Shown: positions 6,902-13,550 of the stretch, one piece after another | Numbering within the stretch: position 1 is the first letter of the stretch | Layout of the letters: each line of letters starts with the position of its first letter | DNA from: a virus | Virus record (IMG/VR): IMGVR_UViG_3300009181_000406 | Coordinates: 1-21,624 of that record | Reading direction: 5' to 3' (one strand) | DNA: 21,624 bases | Notes under the pieces: generated by a model | What the model saw: the letters and a program-made list of their open reading frames with translations, nothing else | What the model was told of the DNA's origin: nothing | Database searches by the model: none | Program-made: the position numbers and the translations under genes

Positions 6902-7151
6902 CGTTTTCCTGACTCGCAGGCTATGCGGTACGTCAGTGGTAGTCTGTTAAATAAACCTGTTACACGGCAAGCCAAAGCAGGAATGGTGGGCTAAGAATAG
7001 AGCCAGGTGGTAGGTCAGCAATGACTGCAAGTCTGTTCAGTGTGATGCGATGGCATGGCTCCGTAGGGCATACCTCAAAGCATAAGCGAACTGTTGGTCT
7101 TTACCACGGTAAGGCTGTGCTTTGCTCCAACATTCACCATAGGGCAGTTAT
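6902..7151 (+). other. Non-coding stretch rich in potential hairpins
   Basis: I see no convincing gene in this 250-nt stretch. Potential helices are: CTGAC/GTCAG enclosing CGCA/TGCG (6909-6936); GAGCCA (7000-7005) / TGGCTC (7056-7061) enclosing GTCA-GCAA-TGAC (7014-7025) and ATGC/GCAT (7045-7056); and TGTTGG (7092-7097) / CCAACA (7127-7132), extendable past a bulged C to GAA/TTC, enclosing CTTTAC-CACG-GTAAGG (7099-7114). Short ORFs here (for example 6923-6994, 7021-7215) lack a ribosome binding site and have unlikely composition. It may be 5' leader of the 33-aa gene at 7166 or part of a larger structured RNA. Short helices of this length also arise by chance. Confidence 0.4.
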
Positions 7152-7165
7152 AGGAGATAGCAGCA

Positions 7166-7267
7166 ATGAGGATATGTGCTTGTGGTGGAAGTATAGAAGT
7201 AGCAGAGTTGACTAGTGGCAAGGTGTGGATGTATTGCTCTTGTTGTAAAAGATATGAAATATTTTAA
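7166..7267 (+). CDS. 33-aa zinc-ribbon-like mini protein
   Basis: A short ORF from ATG 7166 to TAA 7265-7267. AGGAG at 7152-7156 is a strong Shine-Dalgarno 9 nt before the start, unlike any other small ORF in this region. The product begins MRICACGGSIEVAEL and ends KVWMYCSCCKRYEIF. The pairs CACGG and CSCC, 18 residues apart with an aromatic residue before the second pair, and the tail 'C-K-R-Y-E' resemble minimal zinc-ribbon knuckles (CxCG ... WxCxxC-x-x-Y). It would be one treble-clef or ribbon unit binding a single Zn ion, possibly contacting nucleic acid or RNA polymerase; that role is inference. It ends 9 nt before the capsid promoter. Confidence 0.6.
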   Translation: MRICACGGSIEVAELTSGKVWMYCSCCKRYEIF

Positions 7268-7276
7268 AATAGGGTA

Positions 7277-7303
7277 TTGACAAATTCTGAATATGGCTAT
7301 AAT
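7277..7303 (+). promoter_or_regulatory. Consensus sigma70 promoter P2 for the capsid gene
   Basis: Perfect -35 TTGACA (7277-7282) and perfect -10 TATAAT (7298-7303), separated by 15 nt, shorter than the optimal 17. An AT-rich segment lies just upstream. The predicted start is about 7309-7311, giving a leader of about 130 nt before the capsid start codon. Confidence 0.75.
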
Positions 7304-7309
7304 AGTGTT

Positions 7310-7442
7310 ACTGATAACCGCAAGGCCAGTGACGATAGTAGTCTATCCAGGGGTGCGCTGTAAGGCACAAGTCTTGGCCCAGAGTATTCTGGACAACCGT
7401 TGGCGATAAACATTTCATCAACCGTTTTCTAGGAGAAAACAA
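7310..7442 (+). promoter_or_regulatory. Structured 5' leader of the capsid mRNA
   Basis: A three-way junction can be drawn. The closing stem is GGCCA (7324-7328) plus GAC (7331-7333) with GTC (7371-7373) plus TGGCC (7375-7379). Arm 1 is GATAG-TAGT-CTATC (7334-7347) and arm 2 is GTGC/GCAC (7353-7368). An adjoining hairpin CCAGA-GTAT-TCTGG (7379-7392) follows. A competing upstream hairpin ACTG/CAGT with inner CC-GCAA-GG (about 7310-7330) overlaps the closing stem. The leader ends with TAGGAG (7430-7435) 7 nt before ATG 7443. It may stabilise the very abundant capsid mRNA or regulate its translation. No known riboswitch class is recognised. Confidence 0.5.
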
Positions 7443-8285
7443 ATGGCGATTGGCATTTCCACCGCATTTGTAACCCTGTTCGACACGGAAGTTAAACAAG
7501 CGTATCAAGCTGATGCTGTCTTGCGTAATGCTGTCCGTTTGCGTACTGGAGTTACAGCAAGCACACACAAGTTCCCCAAAATTGGATCTGGCGTTGCACA
7601 AGTTCGTGTACCCCAAACTGATGTGGTTCCTCTTAACGTCACTTATTCACAAGCAACTGTTACATTGACAGACTATATTGCTGCTGAATACTCTGACATA
7701 TTTAACCAGGCTAAAGTTAACTTTGATGAGCGTCAAGAACTCGTACAAGTTGTTGCTAAAGCTATTGGCCGTAGATCTGACCAGATGATCATTGACGCAT
7801 TGGCAGCATCAAGCACCAGCTTGACTGTTGCTACTAGCATCGGTGGCGCTGGTACAAACTTGAACATGGCTAAATTGCGTGAAGCTGCACGTTTATTGAA
7901 TACAAACAATGTGCCTGCAGAAGATCGCACAATGTTGATTCATGCATCACAGTTGTCTAGCTTGTTGTCTGAGACTGCTGTCACAAGTTCTGACTTCAAC
8001 AGCGTCAAAGCATTGGTGCAAGGTGATATTAGTAGCTTCATGGGATTTAACTTCATCACTATTGGTGACCGTTCTGAAACTGGTTTAACTGGTGGTGGTT
8101 CTGGTCAAACCCGTAAGGTGTACGCTTTCCACAAGATGGCAGTTGGCATGGCTGAGAGCATGGCAATCCGCAGTGAGATCAACTACATTCCTGAGAAAAC
8201 CTCATGGCTTGTTAGCTCGATGTTCTCTGCTGGCGCTATTGCTATCGATGCTGGTGGCTGTGTTGACATCACCTGTACAGAATAA
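7443..8285 (+). CDS. Major capsid protein
   Basis: A 280-aa protein of the HK97-fold phage capsid type that forms the icosahedral shell. Supporting features are a position right after the scaffold and before the tail tubular genes, an N-arm followed by a beta-rich E-loop-like stretch (about 40-75, VPQTDVVPLNVTYSQATVTL), and a long spine-helix region with ERQELVQVVAKAIGRRSDQM followed by IIDALAA. An A-domain-like second half includes MLIHASQLSSLL and a final MAVGMAESMAIRSEINYIPE strand/helix typical of capsid proteins. It is shorter than T7 gp10A (345 aa). It has its own consensus promoter, structured leader and strong RBS (TAGGAG), consistent with very high expression. No 10A/10B-type frameshift extension is seen. 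Confidence 0.93.
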   Translation: MAIGISTAFVTLFDTEVKQAYQADAVLRNAVRLRTGVTASTHKFPKIGSGVAQVRVPQTDVVPLNVTYSQATVTLTDYIAAEYSDIFNQAKVNFDERQELVQVVAKAIGRRSDQMIIDALAASSTSLTVATSIGGAGTNLNMAKLREAARLLNTNNVPAEDRTMLIHASQLSSLLSETAVTSSDFNSVKALVQGDISSFMGFNFITIGDRSETGLTGGGSGQTRKVYAFHKMAVGMAESMAIRSEINYIPEKTSWLVSSMFSAGAIAIDAGGCVDITCTE

Positions 8286-8297
8286 GGAGTACACATC

Positions 8298-8579
8298 ATG
8301 GCTTTTTCTTCAACGGGTTTAAACCCTATCGGTGGTCAATCAAAGGCTGGTAATGCTCCACAAATTTGGACATACACCAGCACTGATGCTCAATCGGTAA
8401 TTCGTGCCTCTGGCTACTTCAACTCTGTTGCAGCTTTAATTAAGGTAAACGACATTATCTTTTGCATCTCTGCTTCTGGTGGTACACCAGTATTGTCTAC
8501 TGCTTATGTAAATTCAAACACAGGTACTGTGGTTGATATTACTGACGGTGTGACAATTACTGCAACTGATACTGACTAA
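8298..8579 (+). CDS. Small protein downstream of capsid, probable decoration or head protein
   Basis: 93 aa with a strong AAGGAG (8284-8289), overlapping the capsid stop, 8 nt before ATG 8298, so it is cotranscribed and probably abundant. The sequence begins MAFSSTGLNPIGGQSKAGNA, then PQIWTYTSTD, a helix with GYFNSVAALIKVNDII and a beta-rich C-terminus with TGTVVDITDGVTI. The pattern 'APxxWxYxSxDxxxxIxxxGYFNxxxxxLxVxDxI' is common in small proteins directly after capsid genes of environmental podoviruses, which are usually annotated only as hypothetical or structural. A decoration or head-stabilising role is inferred. Confidence 0.75.
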   Translation: MAFSSTGLNPIGGQSKAGNAPQIWTYTSTDAQSVIRASGYFNSVAALIKVNDIIFCISASGGTPVLSTAYVNSNTGTVVDITDGVTITATDTD

Positions 8580-8598
8580 CCTTAGTGTCTATTGAGCA

Positions 8599-8628
8599 GG
8601 CCAACTACTGAGCAATCGGTGGTTGGCC
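8599..8628 (+). terminator. 13-bp hairpin with GCAA tetraloop, partial terminator or mRNA stabiliser
   Basis: GGCCAAC at 8599-8605 pairs with GTTGGCC at 8622-8628 and the helix continues inward through TAC/GTG and TGA/TCG to a GCAA loop (8612-8615). There are 13 pairs, two of them G-U, and no mismatch. The downstream tract ATTCTTAC has few T, so full termination is doubtful; attenuation or 3'-end protection of capsid mRNA is more likely. It lies between the decoration-type gene and tail tubular A. Confidence 0.7.
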
Positions 8629-8650
8629 ATTCTTACATCTGAGGTGATTT

Positions 8651-9265
8651 ATGGCGAGTGGCGATACAGATTTAAAAGTATGTTCCGATGCCCTGCTGAT
8701 GCTTGGGGCTAAATCTATATCTTCATTTAATGAAGGCACAGACTCATCTAACCTGTGTGATCGTATTTATCCTGACGTTAAAAAGTCTACATTGCAATCT
8801 TATCCTTGGAGTTTTACATTCAAGAAGGTGCAATTAGCACAGACAACCAACACCCCTGTTAACCAATACAAATACGAGTATCAGCTACCAAGTGACAGAC
8901 TTGGGACTATTCGTAGAGCTTACAACTCTGACCAAGTTGGCGCCAGAACATTTAGCGATTGGGTTATCCAAGGCGATAAATTGTTGACTAATGAAGAGAC
9001 TGTGGTCATTGATTACCAGTATTTGCCTACTGAGTCTGAGATGCCTAGTTACTTTATTCAATTGCTTAAATACATGATGACTTGGCATTTAGCTGATCCT
9101 ATTACTGATCAGATTACCAAGACACAGTATTGGCAGGGCATTGCTACTGGTGGTCCTAGCGAGAATAATAGAGGTGGTTTTTTAAGAACTGCTATGGTCA
9201 TTGATGGCCAAGGCAACACCTCGCAATCCTTTGAAGACTTTAGCCTCATTGCTGTGAGGAACTAA
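8651..9265 (+). CDS. Tail tubular protein A (T7 gp11-like gatekeeper)
   Basis: 204 aa, close to T7 gp11 (196 aa). The N-terminus has the family pattern VCSDALLMLGAKSISSFNEG, then a helix with NLCDRIYPDVKKSTLQSYPW followed by SFTFKKVQLA. The middle has the strand KYEYQLPSDRLGTIRRAYNS and the C-terminal half contains DYQYLPTESEMPSYF and a helix LLKYMMTWHLADPIT. It attaches below the portal and forms the upper ring of the tail tube. GAGGTGA upstream of ATG 8651 is a good RBS. It overlaps the next gene by 1 nt (TAATG). Confidence 0.92.
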   Translation: MASGDTDLKVCSDALLMLGAKSISSFNEGTDSSNLCDRIYPDVKKSTLQSYPWSFTFKKVQLAQTTNTPVNQYKYEYQLPSDRLGTIRRAYNSDQVGARTFSDWVIQGDKLLTNEETVVIDYQYLPTESEMPSYFIQLLKYMMTWHLADPITDQITKTQYWQGIATGGPSENNRGGFLRTAMVIDGQGNTSQSFEDFSLIAVRN

Positions 9266-11247
9266 TGTCTAGACTTGTTTCATTTCAAACTAACTTTAGC
9301 AGTGGTGAATTAGACCCATTGCTACGGGCAAGAGTTGATTTAAATCAGTATCAGAATGGCGCTGAGACATTAACTAACGTGGTTGTTCAACCACAAGGCG
9401 GTGTACGTAGGCGTGGTGGATTAAAGTATTTATTTGAGATACCCAGTGCTGCATCTCCATCAAGTGGCACTAGATCTGTTCCATTTGAGTTTTCGGTGGA
9501 TGACAGTTATATGTTGATATTTGCTAATCAGCGTATGTATATCTTTAAAGACAAAGTACAGATTACCAATATCAATGGCGGTGGATTAGATTATTTGGCG
9601 GTTACTGCGGTGACCAGCTCTATTTTGGCTAATATGTGTTGGACTCAAAGTGCTGATACTTTGATCATTACACACAAAGACATTAACCCAATTAAGATTG
9701 TGCGTGGGGCTACTGATGCTGATTGGACTGTCAGCAATGTAACTTTTATTGGCATACCAAAATATGCTTTTACATTGACTCTATCCAACCCAGCAGGCAC
9801 ATTGACACCAAGCGCTAAGTCTGGTGAGGTGACTCTTACTGCTAGTTCTGCTGTGTTTAGCTCTGGCTCTGTTGGCCAATACGTTAATGCCAACCCACAG
9901 GGACGGGCAAGGATTGTGGCTTACACAAGTACAACTGTAGTGAGTGCAGTGACCGAAATTCCATTTTTTGATATAACTGCTATTGCTAATGGATCATGGG
10001 AGTATGAGTCAGGATATGAATCAGTATGGTCAAGCACTAAGGGATGGCCAAGGACTGCTACATTCCATGAAGGTAGACTTTACTTTGGTGGATCTAAGAC
10101 ACGTCCATCAACTATTTGGGGTAGCAAGGTAGCTCAGTTCTTTGATTTCCTGCCTGACCAGGCTTACGATGATGATGCGGTTGAGGCCACATTAGATACC
10201 AATAGCTTGAACATCATTACTGACATTATTAGTGGGCGAGACTTGCAAGTGTTTACCACTGGTGGCGAGTTCTATGTTCCACAAAATGGACTTGATCCTA
10301 TTACACCTACCAACTTCTTTGTGAAGGCGGTGAGTCGCAATGGATCTAGAGAAGGTATCAGGGTTCAGATTCTGCAGTCTGGCACGTTGTATGTGCAGCG
10401 CCAAGGTAAAGCACTTAATGAGTTTCAATTCAGCGATACAACTTTGTCCTATGTCAGCCAGTCTATTAGCTTATTGTCTGGTCACTTGATTAACACGCCT
10501 GCTGAGTTGGCATTGCGTAAAGCTACAAGCACCGAGGAAACAGACACGCTGTTTATGTTGAATGGAGATGGCACAATTGCCAACTATTCAATTCTGCGCC
10601 AGCAAAATGTGGTTGCTCCAAGCAGGCTTAATACGGATGGATTGTTTAAGGATATTGGCGTAGATGTTGAAGATATCTATGTGGTGGTCAAGCGCACATT
10701 TAACTCTGTGGACAAGTATTATGTTGAAGTATTTGATACCACCATATTTACAGATTGTGCATTTACTGGTGGTGTGGCTACTACAATATCTAGCCTGCCA
10801 CACATTGGCGAGACATTGAATGTTAAGGCTGATGGCGCTGTGTTATCAGATGAGGTGGTGAGTGGCGGTGGATCAATCACGATGGACAGAGCCAGCGTTA
10901 CTAGTTATGAGGTTGGCCTGCCATTTACTATAAGCATTATTACTTTGCCAATTGAACCAAGATTGCAAGCAGGAGCCAGGACAGGATTTGTTAAACGTAT
11001 TGTTGAGGTCAATGCCATTCTGTATCAGACTCAGCACATTATTGTGAATGACAACCTAGTGCCAATTAGAACCTTGGATACAGTTGGAATATTGGATACT
11101 GATGTGCCTGAGTTTACTGGCACTAAGTTAATTTCTGGCATTAGCGGATATGACCAAGATGCACAAATTACAATCACACAAACTTTGCCACTCAAGCTTA
11201 ATTTGCTTGGGATGGAATATAAGCTTAGTGTGTATGGAGGCACATAA
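9265..11247 (+). CDS. Tail tubular protein B (T7 gp12-like nozzle)
   Basis: A 660-aa beta-rich protein. The start LVSFQTNFSSGELDPLLRAR, then VDLNQYQNGAETLTNVVVQP and GGVRRRGGLKYL, is the unmistakable opening of the tail nozzle family. Further family features are the SWTKGWP-type segment VWSSTKGWPRTATFHEGRLY, then FGGSKTRPSTIWGSKV, and the later SGTLYVQRQGKALNEF strand. It forms the hexameric tail tip through which DNA is ejected and onto which fibres bind. It is somewhat shorter than T7 gp12 (794 aa). It sits directly after tail tubular A, as in T7, and abuts the next ATG. Confidence 0.93.
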   Translation: MSRLVSFQTNFSSGELDPLLRARVDLNQYQNGAETLTNVVVQPQGGVRRRGGLKYLFEIPSAASPSSGTRSVPFEFSVDDSYMLIFANQRMYIFKDKVQITNINGGGLDYLAVTAVTSSILANMCWTQSADTLIITHKDINPIKIVRGATDADWTVSNVTFIGIPKYAFTLTLSNPAGTLTPSAKSGEVTLTASSAVFSSGSVGQYVNANPQGRARIVAYTSTTVVSAVTEIPFFDITAIANGSWEYESGYESVWSSTKGWPRTATFHEGRLYFGGSKTRPSTIWGSKVAQFFDFLPDQAYDDDAVEATLDTNSLNIITDIISGRDLQVFTTGGEFYVPQNGLDPITPTNFFVKAVSRNGSREGIRVQILQSGTLYVQRQGKALNEFQFSDTTLSYVSQSISLLSGHLINTPAELALRKATSTEETDTLFMLNGDGTIANYSILRQQNVVAPSRLNTDGLFKDIGVDVEDIYVVVKRTFNSVDKYYVEVFDTTIFTDCAFTGGVATTISSLPHIGETLNVKADGAVLSDEVVSGGGSITMDRASVTSYEVGLPFTISIITLPIEPRLQAGARTGFVKRIVEVNAILYQTQHIIVNDNLVPIRTLDTVGILDTDVPEFTGTKLISGISGYDQDAQITITQTLPLKLNLLGMEYKLSVYGGT

Positions 11248-11835
11248 ATGGAAGCAATAGCACTTTACTTTGCCGAAGCAGGAACAGCAGCAACAGTTGC
11301 AGAAGGAGCATCTTTTGCAGAAGCATTAGCACCAGCAACAGCTGCTGAAGTTGCTTCATATAATGCCCCATCTTTTTTTAGTGCAGCTAATATGCAAATT
11401 GCTGGCAGTGCTTTGGGTGCTGTATCTAGCGTTGCATCTTCTCAACAGCAAGCTGATGCCTACCGATTACAAGCTTCACAGGCAGAGCTACAAGGCCGCC
11501 AAGGAGCTTTAAATTACAATAGGCAGGCATTCCAACTGTTTGAGCGCCAGCAACGTCTGGCAGGCACTATAAGGGCTAGAGCAGTAGCTGGTGGTGTAGA
11601 CCCATTGACGGGTAGCCCATTGAGTGTTGAGCAGTCTAATGCTTACAGAGCAGGAAACGAAATGCAGATTCTTAGCGAAAATGCAGGCTTGGCATTGTCT
11701 GGTGGATTGGCTGTATCTCAAAGTTTGAGAGAAGCTGCAAACACCACAGAAAACATTGGATTACTTAAAGGTGCTGGAATGGCTGCATTGGGTTATGGCA
11801 CTTATGGCACAACAAAGTTACCAAAGACTGCATAA
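11248..11835 (+). CDS. Internal virion protein, T7 gp14-like
   Basis: 195 aa, nearly identical in length to T7 gp14 (196 aa). The N-terminal 60 residues are Ala/Ser/Gly-rich and weakly hydrophobic, as in ejection proteins that enter the host outer membrane. The middle is a helix rich in Gln/Ala/Arg: QQQADAYRLQASQAELQGRQ, then LNYNRQAFQLFERQQRLAGT. Next comes the block AVAGGVDPLTGSPLSVEQ, which is typical of gp14-like core proteins, and a hydrophobic Gly/Ala C-terminus. In T7 this protein leaves the head at ejection and makes a channel in the outer membrane. Position after the nozzle gene supports the call. Start ATG directly abuts the upstream TAA. Confidence 0.8.
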   Translation: MEAIALYFAEAGTAATVAEGASFAEALAPATAAEVASYNAPSFFSAANMQIAGSALGAVSSVASSQQQADAYRLQASQAELQGRQGALNYNRQAFQLFERQQRLAGTIRARAVAGGVDPLTGSPLSVEQSNAYRAGNEMQILSENAGLALSGGLAVSQSLREAANTTENIGLLKGAGMAALGYGTYGTTKLPKTA

Positions 11836-11838
11836 GAG

Positions 11839-13539
11839 ATGGCAACATTACCTACCTACGAATACGCTGGCGCTCAGTACGCAGATTTGCCAAGGATAAG
11901 CACTGCTCCACAGCAGGCTGCTGCCCAAGGCTTTAATGTGCTGAGTCAGCAACTTGATAGGATGAGTGCATTCTTTACTGATCAAGCAACCAAAGACGCT
12001 CAGACTGCTGCTCTTAAATATGCGGTAGAGTTTCCACCAAGCAAAGAACAATTAGAAACAGCAAAACGAACTGGCACACCACCAGTAGTGCAAGGATCTG
12101 GGCGAGTATTCCAAGAAACGTACAACAAGGCATCTGCCCATTTACTTGGATCAGATATTCTTTCTAACTTTCAAAATCGTCAATCAGACAGATTATCTAG
12201 GATTGAATCAGGTGCGCCAGTAGACCCAGTTAGATTACAAAAAGAATTGCGTGATGATATTGATGGTTCGGTTTCTTTATTGACAAATTTAGATCCTGAG
12301 ACATCTATTAGGTTCAGAGCGCAGATGACTACTGTTGGCCATACTGTTTATGCACAGGCTTTAAAGTTTGATGAGAAAGCAAGACAAGCAGCATATCAAG
12401 TTCAAATGAAGCAAAGTATTGATAAGTTACCAAAGATGTTGGAAACAATGATTGATACATATTCCAAAGTTCCATTAGGTTGGGAAGAAGGAACAGCATC
12501 AGCGCAAGATATTGATGGTATATTGCAAACTACCATTGCACCATTTCTAAGTAAGCAATCAATTGTATTGGCTGGTGGAAATCAGCTTGCAATGGAAGCT
12601 ATTAAAGCGGTTGAAAATGCCAAATCAAATGCTATTGTTGGTAAGTTAAATGATAGAGATTTTGCTCCAACTGCTGGAATGGCATTTAAAAAGTTTATGG
12701 CTGGTGATGTTGGCGAGTTAACAAGTTTGTATAAGTCAATGTCTAAAGATCAACAAGTTGCTATCAGAACAGATATGATTAAATCTTATGCTGACCAAGA
12801 GCAGACTCGCAAAATTGACGAGGCTATTATTAAAAGCGAAAATAATGATAAAGGTAATGTCTTAAAGTTGGAGTTTCTTTCTGCGGGAGGTGGTAGAAAG
12901 AAAGAGATTATTAGTTCACTTGTAACTATGGGTGAGTTAACTATTCAGTCTGCTCAAGAATTACTTAAACCTAAAGACCCAGTGGCAAACCCAATGTTGG
13001 CCATGTCTTTGTATGACCAAATAAAACGTGGTGTGATTAACAGTTGGGATCAGATTGCTCCTTATTCAAATAGTATGAGTAGATCAGAATTTGAGTCTAT
13101 TAGCCGAGCTGTTGTAGATGATCAAGGACGTAAAGCACATGAGCGAATTGATCGAGAGGCTGGCATTACTAGCCCTTATATTGATCCTGGCAAAGCCAAA
13201 GCAGAATTAAAGATTGAAGTAACTAAGTTATATCTTGAGGAGCTTCAAAAGAAAGAACCTAATTCAGAGGGTGTGCCTGTCTACAAAAGTCCTGATAAAG
13301 CTGTTGAAGATGCCATTAGGCGATATAACGGGGATAAACAAGTTATTGATAAAAAAAAGAAACGTGATGAAGCTGAAGCACAAGTTGATGCTGTTATGAA
13401 GACTGTGCCTAATTCCAAATTGCCTGATATGCCTATTGACCAGATTGACTTTGATAAAGTTAAGGGTTTAAGTAAAGGTGAAGTTGATCTCTTGAAGAAA
13501 GCTCAAAAAAAATACACGGATAATATACAAAAACAATAA
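11839..13539 (+). CDS. Internal virion (ejection) protein, T7 gp15-like
   Basis: 566 aa, mostly alpha-helical, charged, with a proline-poor helical body, no signal peptide and no membrane segment. The opening PTYEYAGAQYADLPRISTAP, followed by helices with QGFNVLSQQLDRMSAFF, is the pattern seen in gp15-like internal core proteins of environmental podoviruses. T7 gp15 is 747 aa, so this is a shorter version. It lies in the T7 order (gp14-like, gp15-like, large core protein), which strongly supports the role of a core protein ejected to build the periplasmic conduit for DNA. The start ATG lies 3 nt after the previous stop. A8 runs at 13351-13358 and 13505-13512 remain in frame. Confidence 0.75.
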   Translation: MATLPTYEYAGAQYADLPRISTAPQQAAAQGFNVLSQQLDRMSAFFTDQATKDAQTAALKYAVEFPPSKEQLETAKRTGTPPVVQGSGRVFQETYNKASAHLLGSDILSNFQNRQSDRLSRIESGAPVDPVRLQKELRDDIDGSVSLLTNLDPETSIRFRAQMTTVGHTVYAQALKFDEKARQAAYQVQMKQSIDKLPKMLETMIDTYSKVPLGWEEGTASAQDIDGILQTTIAPFLSKQSIVLAGGNQLAMEAIKAVENAKSNAIVGKLNDRDFAPTAGMAFKKFMAGDVGELTSLYKSMSKDQQVAIRTDMIKSYADQEQTRKIDEAIIKSENNDKGNVLKLEFLSAGGGRKKEIISSLVTMGELTIQSAQELLKPKDPVANPMLAMSLYDQIKRGVINSWDQIAPYSNSMSRSEFESISRAVVDDQGRKAHERIDREAGITSPYIDPGKAKAELKIEVTKLYLEELQKKEPNSEGVPVYKSPDKAVEDAIRRYNGDKQVIDKKKKRDEAEAQVDAVMKTVPNSKLPDMPIDQIDFDKVKGLSKGEVDLLKKAQKKYTDNIQKQ

Positions 13540-13550
13540 ATGGATAATAT

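Noticed and set aside
6923-6994. 23-codon + strand frame starting MRYVSGSLLNKP
   Set aside because: No usable RBS, its start lies inside a hairpin, and it is too short to judge without conservation.
6902-7151. Possible tRNA or group I intron
   Set aside because: A GTCAGTGGTAG stretch recalls a D-arm, but no T-arm GTTCGA-like sequence, cloverleaf or intron core pairing could be found.
7021-7215. 64-codon + strand frame in the intergenic island
   Set aside because: No Shine-Dalgarno, Trp/His/Cys/Arg-rich composition unlike its neighbours, and it overlaps the better-supported 33-aa gene in another frame.
7443-8285. T7 10A/10B-type capsid frameshift
   Set aside because: No slippery sequence near the capsid stop, and the downstream gene has its own strong RBS.
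13351-13512. Two A8 runs as programmed frameshift sites in the gp15-like gene
   Set aside because: No downstream structure, and neither alternative frame extends to a meaningful product; AT-rich lysine codons explain them.
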